Source: Agrocybe praecox (lineage: Eukaryota > Basidiomycota > Agaricomycetes > Agaricales > Agrocybaceae). Taken from it: a stretch of 16,961 nucleotides of DNA. The stretch is from contig CAXHKQ010000299.1 in the NCBI GenBank assembly GCA_964017145.1, positions 1 to 16,961 on the forward strand. The letters run 5' to 3'. The notes under the pieces are model-generated. The model had not been told where the DNA came from. It searched no databases and saw nothing but the letters and a program-made list of their open reading frames with translations. Within the stretch, counting starts at the first letter, position 1, and every line of letters starts with the position of its first letter. Made by a program: the position numbers and the translations under genes. Below, one piece after another: positions 1 through 15,731 of this stretch.

Positions 1-203
1 CAAATTGTGATTTTTCCTTTTGTAGCAGCTCTCAAAACCTTCAAGACAAACCATTTTTTATGTCAATATGTCTTGGACAGCAGAATTTCGTATAATATTT
101 TGATATGTTTGATTTCCATTTGTCCGTAGGTTAATGTCAATATAATCGAAGACGAAGCTAATATAACTCGTTTATTAACTTTCGTAACGGTGTTTGATTA
201 CAG
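1..203 (+). other. 3' part of an upstream glass intron
   Basis: AT-rich non-coding DNA ending in a TTACAG acceptor at 198-203. Possible branch-site sequences (TTAAC near 175) precede it. No exon is visible here, so the preceding glass exon lies outside the window. Confidence 0.75.
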
Positions 204-6947
<6,744 letters not shown>

Positions 6948-7490
6948 CATTCCCGCCAATTGCCGGCAGCACCATCGCACACGCCCCAGCTGCTAGCACC
7001 GCCACCGCCTCCAACGTCCGCTCTGCTCAATTCGGCTTACATTGCGACCGTCTCGATGTCGTCACTGACGGACATCAAACATACGCCTGGCGTCACGTCG
7101 CCAATGTTGGCATCCACATCGGCATCTTCGTCGCTGGACAGCGATTCGCCGCGCAGCCTACCAGCAGCCTACTATTGGTGGAAACCGCCGGCGCTGATGC
7201 AACGAAACGAATCGAGCCCCAGTGCTTTTGGTCCTGCGACGACTTCGTCAGCGTCATCGTCGCCATCCGCACTGCCTCTATCGCCGACGAATTTCACAGG
7301 CGGACGGCACATGGCCACCAGCATGTCGGAGGTTTCAACAACGACGATCGCCTGCTGTCATAATCATCAGCAGCTGCAGCAGCAGCCTCACCATTCCCAG
7401 CATCAGCATCAGCAGCAACCACAGCAGCAGCAACGATTTCGCTTCGACTGTATGAACGCGTACAAGCACAGTTTCGGGCAATGGTTTTGA
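6948..7490 (+). CDS. gl: Putative stop-codon-readthrough extension of glass (180 codons)
   Basis: In frame with the glass terminal exon and directly after its TGA. Codons 6948-7487 have no stop, and the next stop is TGA at 7488-7490. The predicted extension is rich in Ser, Pro, Ala and Thr in its first part (with a PPPPP run and LTDIKHTPGVTSPML), includes AAYYWWKPPALMQRNESSP, then has a Gln/His tract made of mixed CAG/CAA and CAC/CAT codons, and ends FDCMNAYKHSFGQWF. Mixed synonymous codons in the tracts and insect-like low-complexity composition favour real coding. Against this, one other frame is also open over much of the region (to 7363) because the DNA is GC-rich. No ATG or splice arrangement that would express it separately is obvious. 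Otherwise it is 3' UTR. Confidence 0.55.
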   Translation, partial: HSRQLPAAPSHTPQLLAPPPPPTSALLNSAYIATVSMSSLTDIKHTPGVTSPMLASTSASSSLDSDSPRSLPAAYYWWKPPALMQRNESSPSAFGPATTSSASSSPSALPLSPTNFTGGRHMATSMSEVSTTTIACCHNHQQLQQQPHHSQHQHQQQPQQQQRFRFDCMNAYKHSFGQWF

Positions 7491-8308
7491 ATCATAACAG
7501 GTCTAGTGATAATGGTAATGACCGTCCGGTTTTTCAATTCAATCTCCAAGCTTATGCATTGAAGGTTTAACCATAAGAGATATTAAGCTCCACTGCAAAA
7601 ATATGCTTGTTGTGTGACTGGCTGTATTTCGCAAACGTTGAATCTGAAACAAACAAGCTATGCGTCATTGAAAAGCTGCTGTGAATGACGTAAAGCGTAA
7701 AGTCTTGTCAGATGCTCTCAACATCGACGCAGCATTTGAACAGACAATTCGGAAGGTGATTACATCCAAACCTAATACGACCCCAATTGGTTGACAAAAA
7801 CCATGCATGAAATTTAACTTCAATCACGTTTTGTATGAAAAGTAAGAGTCACAGAAAACAAATAATGACAACTATTGTATTGTATGTTTAATTCGTTTAA
7901 ATTACTCTAATACAAAAAATCAGACTTCTTATGGCGTGTTTTTTGTGTTTAAAAAACGTTAAAGAAGTGCAAATTCTTTCATGGTTCAAGTCATAACTAA
8001 TTGGGACAGAACTACAAGATATCGAATATTCACATCACAATATTTACTGCAACATATTCTTTACTATCATGCGAGCAATGTTCGGACCGAAATTGCAGTC
8101 TAGTCAAAGCACACACACTCACACATTACTACCACATTGAACGCATAACCGAATACTCAAATATGAACGACAAAACGACGAAATTGTATCGTATGATAAG
8201 TTACTTTATTTTCGTAGACTTTCGTTTCGTCTCTGTGCACTTTATTTTATATACGTAATAATATTTATATAGTTACACATAGTTACACACATGGCATATC
8301 TCACCTAG
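7491..8308 (+). other. Presumed glass 3' UTR and intergenic DNA
   Basis: AT-rich, with stops in all frames. No AATAAA is seen on the + strand, so the glass polyadenylation site is not placed. A short tandem TAGTTACACA pair lies at about 8271-8290. Nothing else is recognisable. Confidence 0.6.
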
Positions 8309-9229
8309 GTACTGTTATGGTTGCGATTTTGTCCAGGGATTATGTTATATGTTTAGATTAAGATGTAAGAATTAAGTTGCATACATGTAGGATAATTGTG
8401 GATAATTGAGAGTAAATGAGAAATTGTGGGCGGAGCCAGATCATGTCCGCGCACAACGCACGCGAGGAAACGCGTGCGCGCAAATATCGCAGGCAGCGCG
8501 ATCGCGACTTTGCCGAACCGAATCGGGAGATTTCGGGTGTCGCGCGCGCGCAGAAGCGATGGACGAGCGGCGACTTCAAAGGAAGTACGGGTCGATGAAA
8601 TCAGTTTGGTGCGAGCCTTTGGAGTGGCGAGTTCGATCCCCAGTCGGGAGGATCTGAACGGCGATCTTTTTGGTGCGATTTTGTTCAAGTGTTCGAGTTC
8701 GGTTCAGAGTCTGCAGCTCTGGCCGAACGTATTCGTCGCGTTAGTGAGAACTTTTGAGCCTTTGAGTTCTGCGAGCCTGGTGTGAGCCCGACGTTCGAGG
8801 CCGCCAGGCGTGTAATTCTTCCGCCAAATTCCGCCCCGACACGGCAGCTCACGAACCACGCGCGCGCCCAGTTCTGCCATCGATCCACCACCATATCGAG
8901 CAGTCCGGACAGGCCGCACGTCTTGAGCGTGGGAGCTGCCGATCAACTCGGTCGAGCCAAAAGTGCGGAGGCGAATAAACACACACGCATAACGCCCACC
9001 ACACCACCAAACTGTGCGCCGCCTCAACGAGACCTTCAGCGGACCGCAGAGCTTTCCGCCACCCGCCTCCAGCCGACACGGCCTGATCAGCCTCATCAGC
9101 AGGCGCCACCGCGCCACCACCAGCGGCAGACGCCCCCAGGCGGGCAAGGACAAGTAGGAGCGTGATTGAGCGCGTGATTTGAGTGTGTGATTTGATTAGT
9201 GTGTATGAGATTTTGTTTCGTTTCTTCGC

Positions 9230-9236
9230 TATATAT
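9230..9236 (+). promoter_or_regulatory. Candidate TATA box of the LTR promoter
   Basis: TATATAT upstream of the AATAAA and at a plausible U3/R position. The same sequence is present in the 3' LTR. No start site is proven. Confidence 0.35.
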
Positions 9237-9584
9237 TTGATTTATATTTTCGTCACCAACATTCCGCATGCGAATACACAACTAACATCTTTCGTGGTTC
9301 GTCATATTTTCTTGGTCGGTTATATTCTGAGTTTTGCGATAATTATATTAAATAAGTTTTGGTTTGATTTCTGATTTGAGTTCGGATTCGATTGAGTTTG
9401 GTTAGCGATTCTATTGATGATCTTCTTTTGCGCGATATCTTTGGTTTGATTCATTGGTGATTTTTGGTGAATTTATTAGTTTTGCGCCGGCAACATTTGC
9501 GGCATCAATTATAGACCCACGTACCCTTCAGCTCATCGCTTGAGGCTGATGTCCTAGTCGGGACAGTCGCGAGTGGAAGACCCC

Positions 9585-9642
9585 CTGGCGAGCGAGCCGT
9601 CTATCAGGCGGCTGGCGCCCTTTAAAATAAATCGCTCGCCAG
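9585..9642 (+). terminator. LTR polyadenylation signal within a stem-loop
   Basis: Perfect 10-bp arms CTGGCGAGCG (9585-9594) and CGCTCGCCAG (9633-9642) enclose an inner hairpin AGCCG/CGGCT and the AATAAA at 9626-9631. This places the poly(A) signal at the base of the stem on its 3' side. The same structure is in the 3' LTR (about 13862-13919). It is the only AATAAA downstream of the candidate TATA box within the LTR. Confidence 0.55.
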
Positions 9643-9736
9643 AGGATTTTCGGATATGATTGTGGTTTTGTTCGATTTAGTTTCTGAGAAATTTGTATGA
9701 TATTTGGGTTTGGGGTTTCCACCCGTAACAGAATTT

Positions 9737-9754
9737 TGGCGCCCAACGTGGGGC
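9737..9754 (+). other. Primer-binding site, tRNA-Lys type
   Basis: TGGCGCCCAACGTGGGGC is complementary to the 3' end, including CCA, of insect tRNA-Lys as I know it. It starts six bases after the 5' LTR end, the standard position for minus-strand priming. Confidence 0.88.
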
Positions 9755-10124
9755 CCGATTTGTGGAATTTTTGTTCATTTGATTTTGATATTTTTCGTAT
9801 TAATTTTTGCTTCAGTTTAGAATATTCATGCATGCATTTCATTCGATTCGTTCGGTATTCAGTTATAGAGATCTGGTTTGGCTTTGGCTTCATTTGGTAT
9901 ATTTCGTGCATACATTTGTTTGGTGAAGGATTTGGGGAACGTACCGTTATCTTCGTGTGCCGTTTAGTGTACATGTATTCATCAATTTGCGTGCGCTCGT
10001 GATCCATAGCACTCGTGTTCGAGCCCAAGGTTCACCGTTAATTTTTTTTGCATTCGTTTGGTTCGGTCGCAGCGCGTGCGATCTAGCATGATCATTTGTG
10101 TGGTTTACGAGCTCAACAATTGAA

Positions 10125-10235
10125 ATGGATTCGTCGCAGGACGAAATGCTCGAACGATTTTCGGCTGCATTAGCATGGCGAACAATTTCATTGTGGTGTC
10201 GCACCTTCAGTTACACTGTGTACACCGTAGTTTAA
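10125..10235 (+). pseudogene. 36-codon frame at the expected gag position
   Basis: ATG at 10125 followed by MDSSQDEMLERFSAALAW, then 18 more residues and TAA at 10233-10235. It is preceded by a roughly 370-bp leader after the primer-binding site. The start has a gag-like acidic/helical look, but nothing homologous follows, so it may be a remnant gag start truncated when the coding region was lost. Chance is possible. Confidence 0.25.
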
Positions 10236-10943
10236 CTAGTATTTTAAAATAATTATTTGGCGTATTATTTTAATAGTACGCGCGAAATTATTACAAAGCT
10301 TCGCGCGCTGCGATGCGCGTATTTGAAAATTTATAGCGGCTTATCATCCGCAAACTCACTTTGACTTTTTTTGGTCAGGTGGAAAATTTCAAGATAGTTT
10401 TGATCAGTACGAGTAGTTTTGTTTAGTAGTTTCGAACAGTTGCAATGCGTTCCCTGTTTAGTCATTTAAAAAAGTAACGATCGTAGGGCAGCATAAACTC
10501 AGCACTATCGAGAGTAATATGCTGCTGCAATACGCATACGCAGTAGTTGTAATAGAGGTCAAATCGGTCAGCCGAATTAACGATCATTTGCCGACGAGTC
10601 GATTCGCTTTGATCGATTCGCACAGACCATCGCGCGACGAGGACACGAACGAAACCCGAGCGTTCGATCGTGCGCCGAGCTCGCTTGTGCGAGAACATTT
10701 TCGGACGTTATCGGTAGATTTGAATTTGTCGCTCCTATAGTGTGCGAATTTAATTGTATAGTGCGTAATCGTCGTCGCAACAGTATCAAATTTGAATAGT
10801 CGACGACTGCACAGACGAGAACCACACTTCGTCAATAGTAATCGAATCGTTCCAGTTCATTTCCTAATAATATTTCGTTTGCATTCAACGCGATTAACAT
10901 TCAATTTAGATTAACAATTTACATTGATTAAACATTATATTTC

Positions 10944-11150
10944 GATTTGATAGTTGAGATTTGCGATTTGAGATTCGAGATTTGAGATTTGGGATTTGAG
11001 ATTTGAGATTTGTGATTTGAGATTTGAGATTTGAGATTTGGGATTTGAGATAAGAGATTTGAGATTAGAGATTTGTGATTTGAGTTTCGAGAATTGAGAA
11101 CTGAGATTTGGGATTTGGATTTCGAGATTTGATTTGAGTTTTCGAGTTTA
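10944..11150 (+). repeat. Minisatellite of 7-bp GATTTGA units
   Basis: About 200 bp made of repeated GATTTGA/GATTTGG/GATTTGT/GATTCGA heptamers, purest in the first half and degenerating after 11050. It lies in the interior of the LTR element, on the + strand. Confidence 0.85.
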
Positions 11151-11262
11151 TTTTTGCCGTCTGTTTATCGATGGGATCACATACGTTTTGCATTATGATT
11201 TGGAGTATTGTTATGCATTTGTTGAGTTTGTAGTAAGACATTTTTGAGATTTATGTTTTGGG

Positions 11263-11506
11263 AAGCAGTGGTGGCGCAACGCTAAGTTATTGTCACTCAA
11301 ACATCTGGGAAAAATAAACACACCAGCTGAGTCAGTTCAGTTGAAAATAAAACCCAGCAGTTCCGCATGATATGTGCGAAGATTTCCGCACTACATGTGC
11401 GACGTTTTTGTAAGCAGTGGAGGCGCAACAGTGAGTTGTCGCTCTCAAACCTGGGAAAGGAAGAACACGCCACTGAGTCAGTTCAGTGACAATAACACCC
11501 AGTAGT
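11263..11506 (+). repeat. Tandem pair of 95-99-bp units, period about 149 bp
   Basis: Unit one is 11263-11361 and unit two is 11412-11506. Both run from AAGCAGTGG.GGCGCAAC through CTCAAAC, CTGGGAAA and CTGAGTCAGTTCAGT to CCCAG.AGT. The spacer contains its own doublet, TCCGCATGATATGTGCGA and TCCGCACTACATGTGCGA. Present inside the LTR element only. Confidence 0.82.
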
Positions 11507-11531
11507 GTCCGACGAGTTTGTTTTAGGAGTT

Positions 11532-11870
11532 ATATTTTGCATTGGAAATATTCTGATGATATTTGGAATGGAAGCTGTCGCACCATATATTTTGGTGGAC
11601 AGTGGAAATTCGGTGGTGAGGAGTTCGATATGTGAATGTAAGCTGTCGCACCATATATTTTGATGGGCAGTGTAGATTCGTTGGTGATAAGGTTTTCTTT
11701 TGCGTCGGAAATATTCTGACGATTTGTGAATGTAGGCTGTCGCACCATATATTTTGTTGGGCAGTGTAAGTTCGTATGTGAGGTGTTTTGCGTCGGAAAT
11801 ATTCTGACGATATGGGAATAAAAGCTGTCGCACCATCATTTTGGTGGGCAGTGGTCATTCGCTTTGGGGT
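11532..11870 (+). repeat. Satellite-like array, four AAGCTGTCGCACCAT units
   Basis: Units begin at 11572, 11640, 11734 and 11822 with A[AG]GCTGTCGCACCAT, then an ATTTTG.TGGGCAGTG core. The longer units add GCGTCGGAAATATTCTGACG; a related copy of that block also precedes the first unit (about 11538-11558). Spacings are 68, 94 and 88 bp, so one unit type lacks the added block. Confidence 0.85.
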
Positions 11871-12528
11871 AGACATAGTCCACCAGTCCGTTCCGACGGG
11901 TCTATATTTGACAGTCGGTTAAATTTTGTTGGTTGTTTTATACAACCGTTTTTAATTTAGGCGGCGAGTCAATTAATGTGCACGGTCCAAATGGACAGGC
12001 TCTGACGTTTTAGCGAGCCGTGTCACATTGGAGTTGATCGCGCGTGTTTGTGAGAGAAGAGAGAGGCCCAATGATAGACCTCGCGACTGGCGGATAAGCG
12101 AAGCCTTGATGTTGTGGGATTCACGAACTGGGTTAGTTTTAGAGGCCGTCCAGTCGTGAGTGAAACCAGGAAGGTGTATGCCTGCGGTCTTGACGTTAAA
12201 GCGGACCCTAGTGCATGAGTGTTCGTATTATTTGTTCTGTGTTTGTGCATGATTGTATCCAATCGGTGGATTGTTTCGTTGGGACATTTGGTTTGAGCGA
12301 TGATAGAGGATGCGAGAATTGCCGCAAATAGTCAAAATATAAAGAGGTCGTATGGAGTATCAACTCCGAAATAAAAGATTCGTGTGCGAAACTGTTTGAT
12401 TCACCGATGGCACCGACAGAGGAGCCAAATAATATATTGTAAGCGCTATTATTTAAGTATTCGAAAATTCAGAAAATAATAATATACGATTGAATATGAG
12501 TCATTTACACTACTACAACAATAGGAAG
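11871..12528 (+). other. Element interior without recognisable content
   Basis: No open frame of note, no motifs of reverse transcriptase, protease or integrase, and no further repeat evident by eye. It is part of the LTR element by position. Confidence 0.6.
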
Positions 12529-12574
12529 TGTAGAAATATTTTGAATAGTTTTATCTATTCAAAATATTTCTACA
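12529..12574 (+). repeat. Perfect 20-bp inverted repeat just upstream of the 3' LTR
   Basis: The arm TGTAGAAATATTTTGAATAG (12529-12548), a 6-base loop, and its exact complement at 12555-12574. Sixteen bases separate it from the 3' LTR at 12591. A polypurine tract is expected at this place, but none of normal length is seen (only ACAAAAAG). Confidence 0.85.
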
Positions 12575-12590
12575 AAAAGTTTGAGTGCAC

Positions 12591-14007
12591 TGTTATGGTT
12601 GCGATTTTGTCCAGGGATTATGTTATATGTTTAGATTAAGATGTAAGAATTAAGTTGCATACATGTAGGATAATTGTGGATAATTGAGAGTAAATGAGAA
12701 ATTGTGGGCGGAGCCAGATCATGTCCGCGCACAACGCACGCGAGGAAACGCGTGCGCGCAAATATCGCAGGCAGCGCGATCGCGACTTTGCCGAACCGAA
12801 TCGGGAGATTTCGGGTGTCGCGCGCGCGCAGAAGCGATGGACGAGCGGCGACTTCAAAGGAAGTACGGGTCGATGAAATCAGTTTGGTGCGAGCCTTTGG
12901 AGTGGCGAGTTCGATCCCCAGTCGGGAGGATCTGAACGGCGATCTTTTTGGTGCGATTTTGTTCAAGTGTTCGAGTTCGGTTCAGAGTCTGCAGCTCTGG
13001 CCGAACGTATTCGTCGCGTTAGTGAGAACTTTTGAGCCTTTGAGTTCTGCGAGCCTGGTGTGAGCCCGACGTTCGAGGCCGCCAGGCGTGTAATTCTTCC
13101 GCCAAATTCCGCCCCGACACGGCAGCTCACGAACCACGCGCGCGCCCAGTTCTGCCATCGATCCACCACCATATCGAGCAGTCCGGACAGGCCGCACGTC
13201 TTGAGCGTGGGAGCTGCCGATCAACTCGGTCGAGCCAAAAGTGCGGAGGCGAATAAACACACACGCATAACGCCCACCACACCACCAAACTGTGCGCCGC
13301 CTCAACGAGACCTTCAGCGGACCGCAGAGCTTTCCGCCACCCGCCTCCAGCCGACACGGCCTGATCAGCCTCATCAGCAGGCGCCACCGCGCCACCACCA
13401 GCGGCAGACGCCCCCAGGCGGGCAAGGACAAGTAGGAGCGTGATTGAGCGCGTGATTTGAGTGTGTGATTTGATTAGTGTGTATGAGATTTTGTTTCGTT
13501 TCTTCGCTATATATTTGATTTATATTTTCGTCACCAACATTCCGCATGCGAATACACAACTAACATCTTTCGTGGTTCGTCATATTTTCTTGGTCGGTTA
13601 TATTCTGAGTTTTGCGATAATTATATTAAATAAGTTTTGGTTGATTTCTGATTTGAGTTCGGATTCGATTGAGTTTGGTTAGCGATTCTATTGATGATCT
13701 TCTTTTGCGCGATATCTTTGGTTTGATTCATTGGTGATTTTTGGTGAATTTATTAGTTTTGCGCCGGCAACATTTGCGGCATCAATTATAGACCCACGTA
13801 CCCTTCAGCTCATCGCTTGAGGCTGATGTCCTAGTCGGGACAGTCGCGAGTGGAAGACCCCCTGGCGAGCGAGCCGTCTATCAGGCGGCTGGCGCCCTTT
13901 AAAATAAATCGCTCGCCAGAGGATTTTCGGATATGATTGTGGTTTTGTTCGATTTAGTTTCTGAGAAATTTGTATGATATTTGGGTTTGGGGTTTCCACC
14001 CTTAACA
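12591..14007 (+). repeat. 3' LTR (1417 bp)
   Basis: Copy of 8313-9730 with one base deleted (in GGTTGATTT near 13641) and one substitution near the end (CCCTTAACA). Carries the same TATA, AATAAA and stem-loop. Followed directly by GTAC (14008-14011), the target-site duplicate. Confidence 0.93.
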
Positions 14008-14214
14008 GTACCTCTCGTCTTTACACATGCATTTGGTTCTATCGCATAATTCGTTTCGTGTTATCATACAAACATCTCGCCACGACACAACCAACCAGCA
14101 CTATTGTACAAAGGGCACTACATATACGTTTCAATATTGAATATAATACATTACGGTATTCGCTTACGTGCATCGCACATAACTTAAATGGTATTCTATG
14201 CAGTTTTAGCCGGA

Positions 14215-14220
14215 TTTATT
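14215..14220 (-). terminator. Candidate polyadenylation signal of the receptor gene
   Basis: TTTATT on the + strand is AATAAA on the minus strand, 65 bases downstream of the receptor stop. It fits a short 3' UTR ending before the LTR element, whose duplicated GTAC is at 14008-14011. Confidence 0.5.
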
Positions 14221-14284
14221 AATGGGAATGTAGCAATCCGACTAATACTACCCCAGTTCACCACTACCTGCATCCTCAAATTCG

Positions 14285-15731
14285 CTATCGCTGCCTCGCG
14301 CCCAAACCGCCCGTCGACATCGAAGGCTGGCGCCTCAGCCCTGCCCTGCTCGGGCCATCGCTGCCGTCGCCGCCGCCGCCACACAACACCTCCGTAAACG
14401 CCCGCCGATACCGATGCGACATCACATTGTACAGCAACGGATTCACCGAGCACGACACATAGTAGAACAGCCCCGCCACCGAGAACAGCCACACATTCAG
14501 CAGCTCATAGTCCTCCCAGTCGTGCGCGTACAAAAACATCAGGCGCTGCGCATGGAATGGCGCCCAGCTAACGAAGAACGTCAGGCACACAGCGGCCAAC
14601 ATCCGGATGATGGCCTTGCGCGATTGGACGCTGCGAGCGGCGCCACCATTGCTGGCGTGCTCCGAACCGAGGAACCTTGTGGATGCTGCTGCTGCTGATG
14701 CTGCACCCCCAGAATCGACTGCTGCTCCGACCGCCGCCGGATAGCCAGCCCCATCCGCGCGTACAGCACCATCATAACGGCCATGGGCAGCACGAAAAAA
14801 ACACACCGACGACAGCTCCCACAGCGGCAGTCCCGGCGGATTGTCTAGCATCGCGCAGAACGCCGACTCCTCCAGCTGCGCCTCCACGCTCTCATCCCAC
14901 GGCGGATACTGGATGTACGAGATCTCGCTGTACACGCCGAACGGCGCCGCCGACACGAAGCTCACCAGCCAGACGGCGCCCACTATCCGGGCGGCCCGTC
15001 CGAAGCCGCCCAGCGCGTACACGTACAGCGGATGGCAGATGGCCAGATAGCGTTCGGTGCTGAACGCCAGGGATGGTCAGCACCGACACGTACGTGGCTG
15101 CCTCCGAGATCCAGGCGCGCAGCTTGCACACGGTCAGGCCGAGCATGTACGGGTATTGCCACCAGAAGACGGAGACGTCGTACGGCAGGCCGGCGAGCAG
15201 ATAGAGCAGATCGGAGGCGGCCAGACTGAACAGGTAGTAGTTGGTGGCTGTGTGCATGGCCGGATGTCGGATGATCACCCAGCAGACGAGCACATTGCCG
15301 ACGGTGCCGGCGCAGAAGACGGCCGTATAGAGGATGGTGACGGGCAGCAGGAAGGCTAGGGGGACGGTGCGGGGGCCGCGACTGAAGAGCAGGTACTCTT
15401 CGGCTGTGCAGTTAAAGGCACGGTTGTACGGATGGCAGCGGTCGAGCGGTTCGTCGGCGGATGGAGAGGAGCCGGCCATGGCGGCGATGGCGGCGGCAGC
15501 GGCGAAGGTGTCGAGCGGGTCGATGGTGGCGGTAGCGGCGGGTGGAATGAGGGTGGTGATGGTGAAGGTGGGTGTTTCATTTGTTGGCGCTGGGCTGCTG
15601 ATTGGTGTGTCATTGTAGAAGGTGGCGAATGCGGCTGCTTCGGTGGTGGTTGACGGAACGCTTTCGGTGACATTCGCGGGAATGGTGAAGTTCAGGTAGG
15701 GCGGCCGTTGCGGCCAGCAGTGCGGTGACAT
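14285..15731 (-). CDS. Pyrokinin/CAPA/neuromedin-U-type G-protein-coupled receptor, frame broken three times
   Basis: A class A neuropeptide receptor of the plasma membrane. The start is the ATG at 15731 (context ACAATG); the frame upstream reaches a stop at 15804-15806 with no other ATG. The roughly 120-residue extracellular N-terminus is Thr/Pro/Ala-rich with five N-glycosylation sequons (N14, N20, N40, N51, N107). TM1 has [11 protein letters not shown]2 [18 protein letters not shown]3 starts [20 protein letters not shown] followed by the [13 protein letters not shown] motif, the second extracellular loop has [11 protein letters not shown]6 [13 protein letters not shown], and TM7 [20 protein letters not shown]. 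These match the pyrokinin/NMU group; the exact subtype is not assigned. Breaks: one extra base in GGG at 15070-15072, one extra in the A-run 14795-14801, and one missing (or two extra) between about 14622 and 14697. Allowing for them gives about 481 residues in a single exon. Intact motifs on both sides suggest assembly errors or very recent loss. Confidence 0.85.

Larger units (their letters stand above)
8313..9730 (+). repeat. 5' LTR (1418 bp)
   Basis: Begins TGTTATGGTTGCG and ends CCCGTAACA. It matches 12591-14007 nearly base for base. The only differences I see are one T missing from the right copy in GGTTTGATTT (near 9360) and G9725 versus T14002 five bases from the end. A GC-rich block (about 8440-9170) gives many chance open frames. 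A TATATAT is at 9230-9236 and an AATAAA at 9626-9631, suggesting U3 up to about 9260, R to about 9650, then a short U5. Confidence 0.93.
8309..14011 (+). mobile_element. Complete young LTR retrotransposon without coding interior (LARD-like), with GTAC target duplication
   Basis: The element proper is 8313-14007 (5695 bp), flanked by GTAC at 8309-8312 and 14008-14011. The LTRs are 8313-9730 and 12591-14007, both starting TGTTA and ending TAACA. A primer-binding site matching the 3' end of insect tRNA-Lys lies 6 bp inside the left LTR. Long LTRs, a 4-bp duplication and tRNA-Lys priming fit Ty3/Gypsy elements such as the Osvaldo/Ulysses group (family knowledge). The 2860-bp interior has no recognisable capsid, protease, reverse transcriptase or integrase, only repeat arrays and a 36-codon frame. 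It must be mobilised in trans. It sits between two convergent genes. Confidence 0.9.

Noticed and set aside
8625..8645. tRNA B-box-like GTTCGATCC in the LTR, suggesting a SINE or tRNA gene
   Set aside because: No matching A box at the right distance and no cloverleaf can be drawn; one 9-base match is expected by chance.
8406..9165. Several long overlapping open frames on both strands in the GC-rich LTR, repeated identically at 12684-13443
   Set aside because: They lie inside the LTR, overlap in five or more frames, several lack an ATG, and they show no domain. GC-rich DNA explains the lack of stops.
11483..11876. Minus-strand frames with repeated peptide motifs, like a repetitive protein
   Set aside because: They are translations of the satellite-like array in three frames; the repetition is in the DNA.
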